In this document: piece after piece, positions 53,232 through 54,202 of the stretch
How the letters are laid out: each line of letters starts with the position of its first letter
How positions within the stretch are numbered: position 1 is the first letter of the stretch
Source: Eggerthellaceae bacterium
Lineage (GTDB): Bacteria > Actinomycetota > Coriobacteriia > Coriobacteriales > Eggerthellaceae
Direction of reading: 5' to 3'
Assembly: GCA_017440565.1 (NCBI GenBank)
Contig: JAFSHA010000095.1
Location: forward strand, 1 to 54,202
DNA: 54,202 bases
Program-made: the position numbers and the translations under genes
The notes under the pieces: generated by a model
Database searches by the model: none
What the model was told of the DNA's origin: nothing
What the model saw: the letters and a program-made list of their open reading frames with translations, nothing else

Positions 53232-53264
53232 AGAAAACGGCCGCAAGGCCGTTTTCTCTACATG
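53225..53264 (+). terminator. Perfect 18-bp hairpin overlapping the stop codon of the ferredoxin-DUF169 gene
   Basis: CATGTAGAGAAAACGGCC (53225-53242) pairs perfectly with 53247-53264 around GCAA, a GNRA tetraloop. The stem contains the stop codon TAG (53229-53231). No long T run follows. 53265-53431 shows nothing else that I can support. Confidence 0.75.
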
Positions 53265-53431
53265 TGGCAAGAACGGCAGGTCATATGCCATACAAGATTA
53301 CAGTCGATTTGATTTGAGGTTGCCTCTACGCTAGATGAATCGATTTGACGAACCCGCCGTATTCGCTGTTTCGGATGTCGGTAAGATTTGCCTATTACAA
53401 GAAACAGGCAATTGGGGTTCGAGGGATTGGG

Positions 53432-54202
53432 TTACAGTGCGTGTTTTGTCGAACTCAAGGAGGCCTCTTCGACGATGCGCCAAGCGTGCGTGTAAACGTT
53501 GAAGCGATCGGCCTTTGCAAAGCCGATGACGGTCACCCCGCGTTCCTCGGCTAGGTCGAGCGACTGGTTGGTAGGCGCGCCACAGGCAATCACCGCAGCG
53601 CAGCCGATGGCGACGGCCTTCTCCATGATCTCGAGCGGCAGGCGGCCGGAAAACACCATCACAGCGTCGGAGGCGTCGATGCCGTTCAGAAAACACCAGC
53701 CCGCGAGCTTGTCCACCGCGTTGTGCCGTCCCATGTCGACGAAGTAGGCGAGCATCTTGCCGTCGCGAGCGAGCGCCGCCCCGTGAACGCCGCCCGTGCG
53801 GTGAAAGAGCTCGCTGGCGGCCTCGAGCTGCATGGACAGACGCGAAACCTCCGCAGGCTCCAGGAGGGCGGGTTCTGAAGGGGAGTGCTGGAGCGGGGAG
53901 GCGTTATCTTGCAAGGTGGGGAAGGCGCTCTTTTCCAGACGTTCCTCCGTGCGAACGTTGACCACCTGGCGCTTCTCGTCGATGTCCACTCCGATCACGG
54001 CGCTTCCCGCAAGCAGGCCCTCGCAGAAAAGCCTGCCAACCACCAGCTCCTCGACGCTCCAAGGAGAGCAGGTGATCTCGCAGTAATCACGTCCGTTCAG
54101 CTGGAGGGCGAGCCTCTCCTCGTCAACCACTTGGTCTACCTCGAGAGAGAGCCGACCCGAGCGGTACTTCGTCACGAGGCGCGGGGCGTGATCGTCGTCT
54201 GC
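53432..54202 (-). CDS. fdhD: FdhD-like formate dehydrogenase accessory protein, CxxC-less (5' end outside window)
   Basis: At least 256 residues; the frame stays open to the right edge, so the start is off the window. The first visible in-frame start, GTG 54175, is too near the conserved RLSLEVDQVVDEERLALQLN to be certain. FdhD moves sulfur from IscS to the molybdenum cofactor of formate dehydrogenase and related enzymes. Conserved blocks are LVVGRLFCEGLL, HRTGGVHGAALA, DMGRHNAVDKLAGW, FSGRLPLEIMEKAVAIG and GFAKADRFNVYT. The region between VNVRTEERLEKSAF and the RTGG block normally carries the CGxCG motif; here it is PTLQDNASPLQHSPSEPALL, with no cysteine. Confidence 0.85.
   Translation of the reverse strand, partial: ADDDHAPRLVTKYRSGRLSLEVDQVVDEERLALQLNGRDYCEITCSPWSVEELVVGRLFCEGLLAGSAVIGVDIDEKRQVVNVRTEERLEKSAFPTLQDNASPLQHSPSEPALLEPAEVSRLSMQLEAASELFHRTGGVHGAALARDGKMLAYFVDMGRHNAVDKLAGWCFLNGIDASDAVMVFSGRLPLEIMEKAVAIGCAAVIACGAPTNQSLDLAEERGVTVIGFAKADRFNVYTHAWRIVEEASLSSTKHAL

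Overview
The window is GC-rich bacterial chromosome, best matched to a gut-type actinobacterium of the class Coriobacteriia, probably Eggerthellaceae. The reasons are the strong GC bias, the extended acidic tail on ribosomal protein L17, the TTG and GTG starts, and several respiratory molybdopterin (Moco) oxidoreductases with NrfD-type membrane subunits. The family placement is an inference from gene content; no rRNA is present to confirm it.

Layout. 1-853 is the 3' part of an NrfD-like membrane subunit, followed by a terminator and a non-coding stretch with a degenerate repeat array of about 52-bp period that reverses orientation in the middle. tRNA-Lys(TTT) and tRNA-Gln(TTG) follow on the minus strand behind a clear promoter. 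2017-5495 is the infA-rpmJ-rpsM-rpsK-rpsD-rpoA-rplQ operon. 5700-15363 holds transport and metabolic genes: an orphan EcfT, a RarD-like EamA exporter, a PiT phosphate permease, enolase, a GNAT acetyltransferase, an MMPL transporter with a secreted helical partner, and a TSCPD protein. 15376-24764 is mostly housekeeping: a spermidine synthase-like protein, rpsA, mnmA-coaE, a flavin reductase, a decayed MFS fragment, uvrB, dtd and recN.

24809-33581 is an accessory defence island inserted between recN and a cell-envelope gene. It has an AT-richer gene of unknown function with a HEPN-like R-x5-H motif, then hsdM, a YhcG/DUF1016 PD-(D/E)xK gene, hsdS and hsdR, packed as one operon. A polysaccharide deacetylase and a T-box-controlled pheST pair follow, then nfo and a PhnP-like metallo-hydrolase.

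41727-54202 is an anaerobic respiration region. It holds a three-subunit Moco/4Fe-4S/NrfD complex whose catalytic subunit has no export signal and ends in a duplicated aromatic-rich tail. Next come a CCG-domain Fe-S protein paired with a second Moco enzyme, a DUF2064 glycosyltransferase-like protein, a radical SAM protein coupled to a ferredoxin-DUF169 fusion, and at the right edge an FdhD homologue that lacks the usual CxxC sulfur-transfer motif.

The most unusual signals are: (1) two large intergenic fold-back elements, at about 10.1 kb and 46.3 kb, with the same terminal motif, suggesting a mobile REPIN/MITE-like family; (2) the defence island with its HEPN-like gene and the palindromes embedded in the YhcG gene; (3) the duplicated C-terminal repeat of the 964-aa Moco subunit; (4) the CxxC-less FdhD next to the radical SAM/DUF169 pair.
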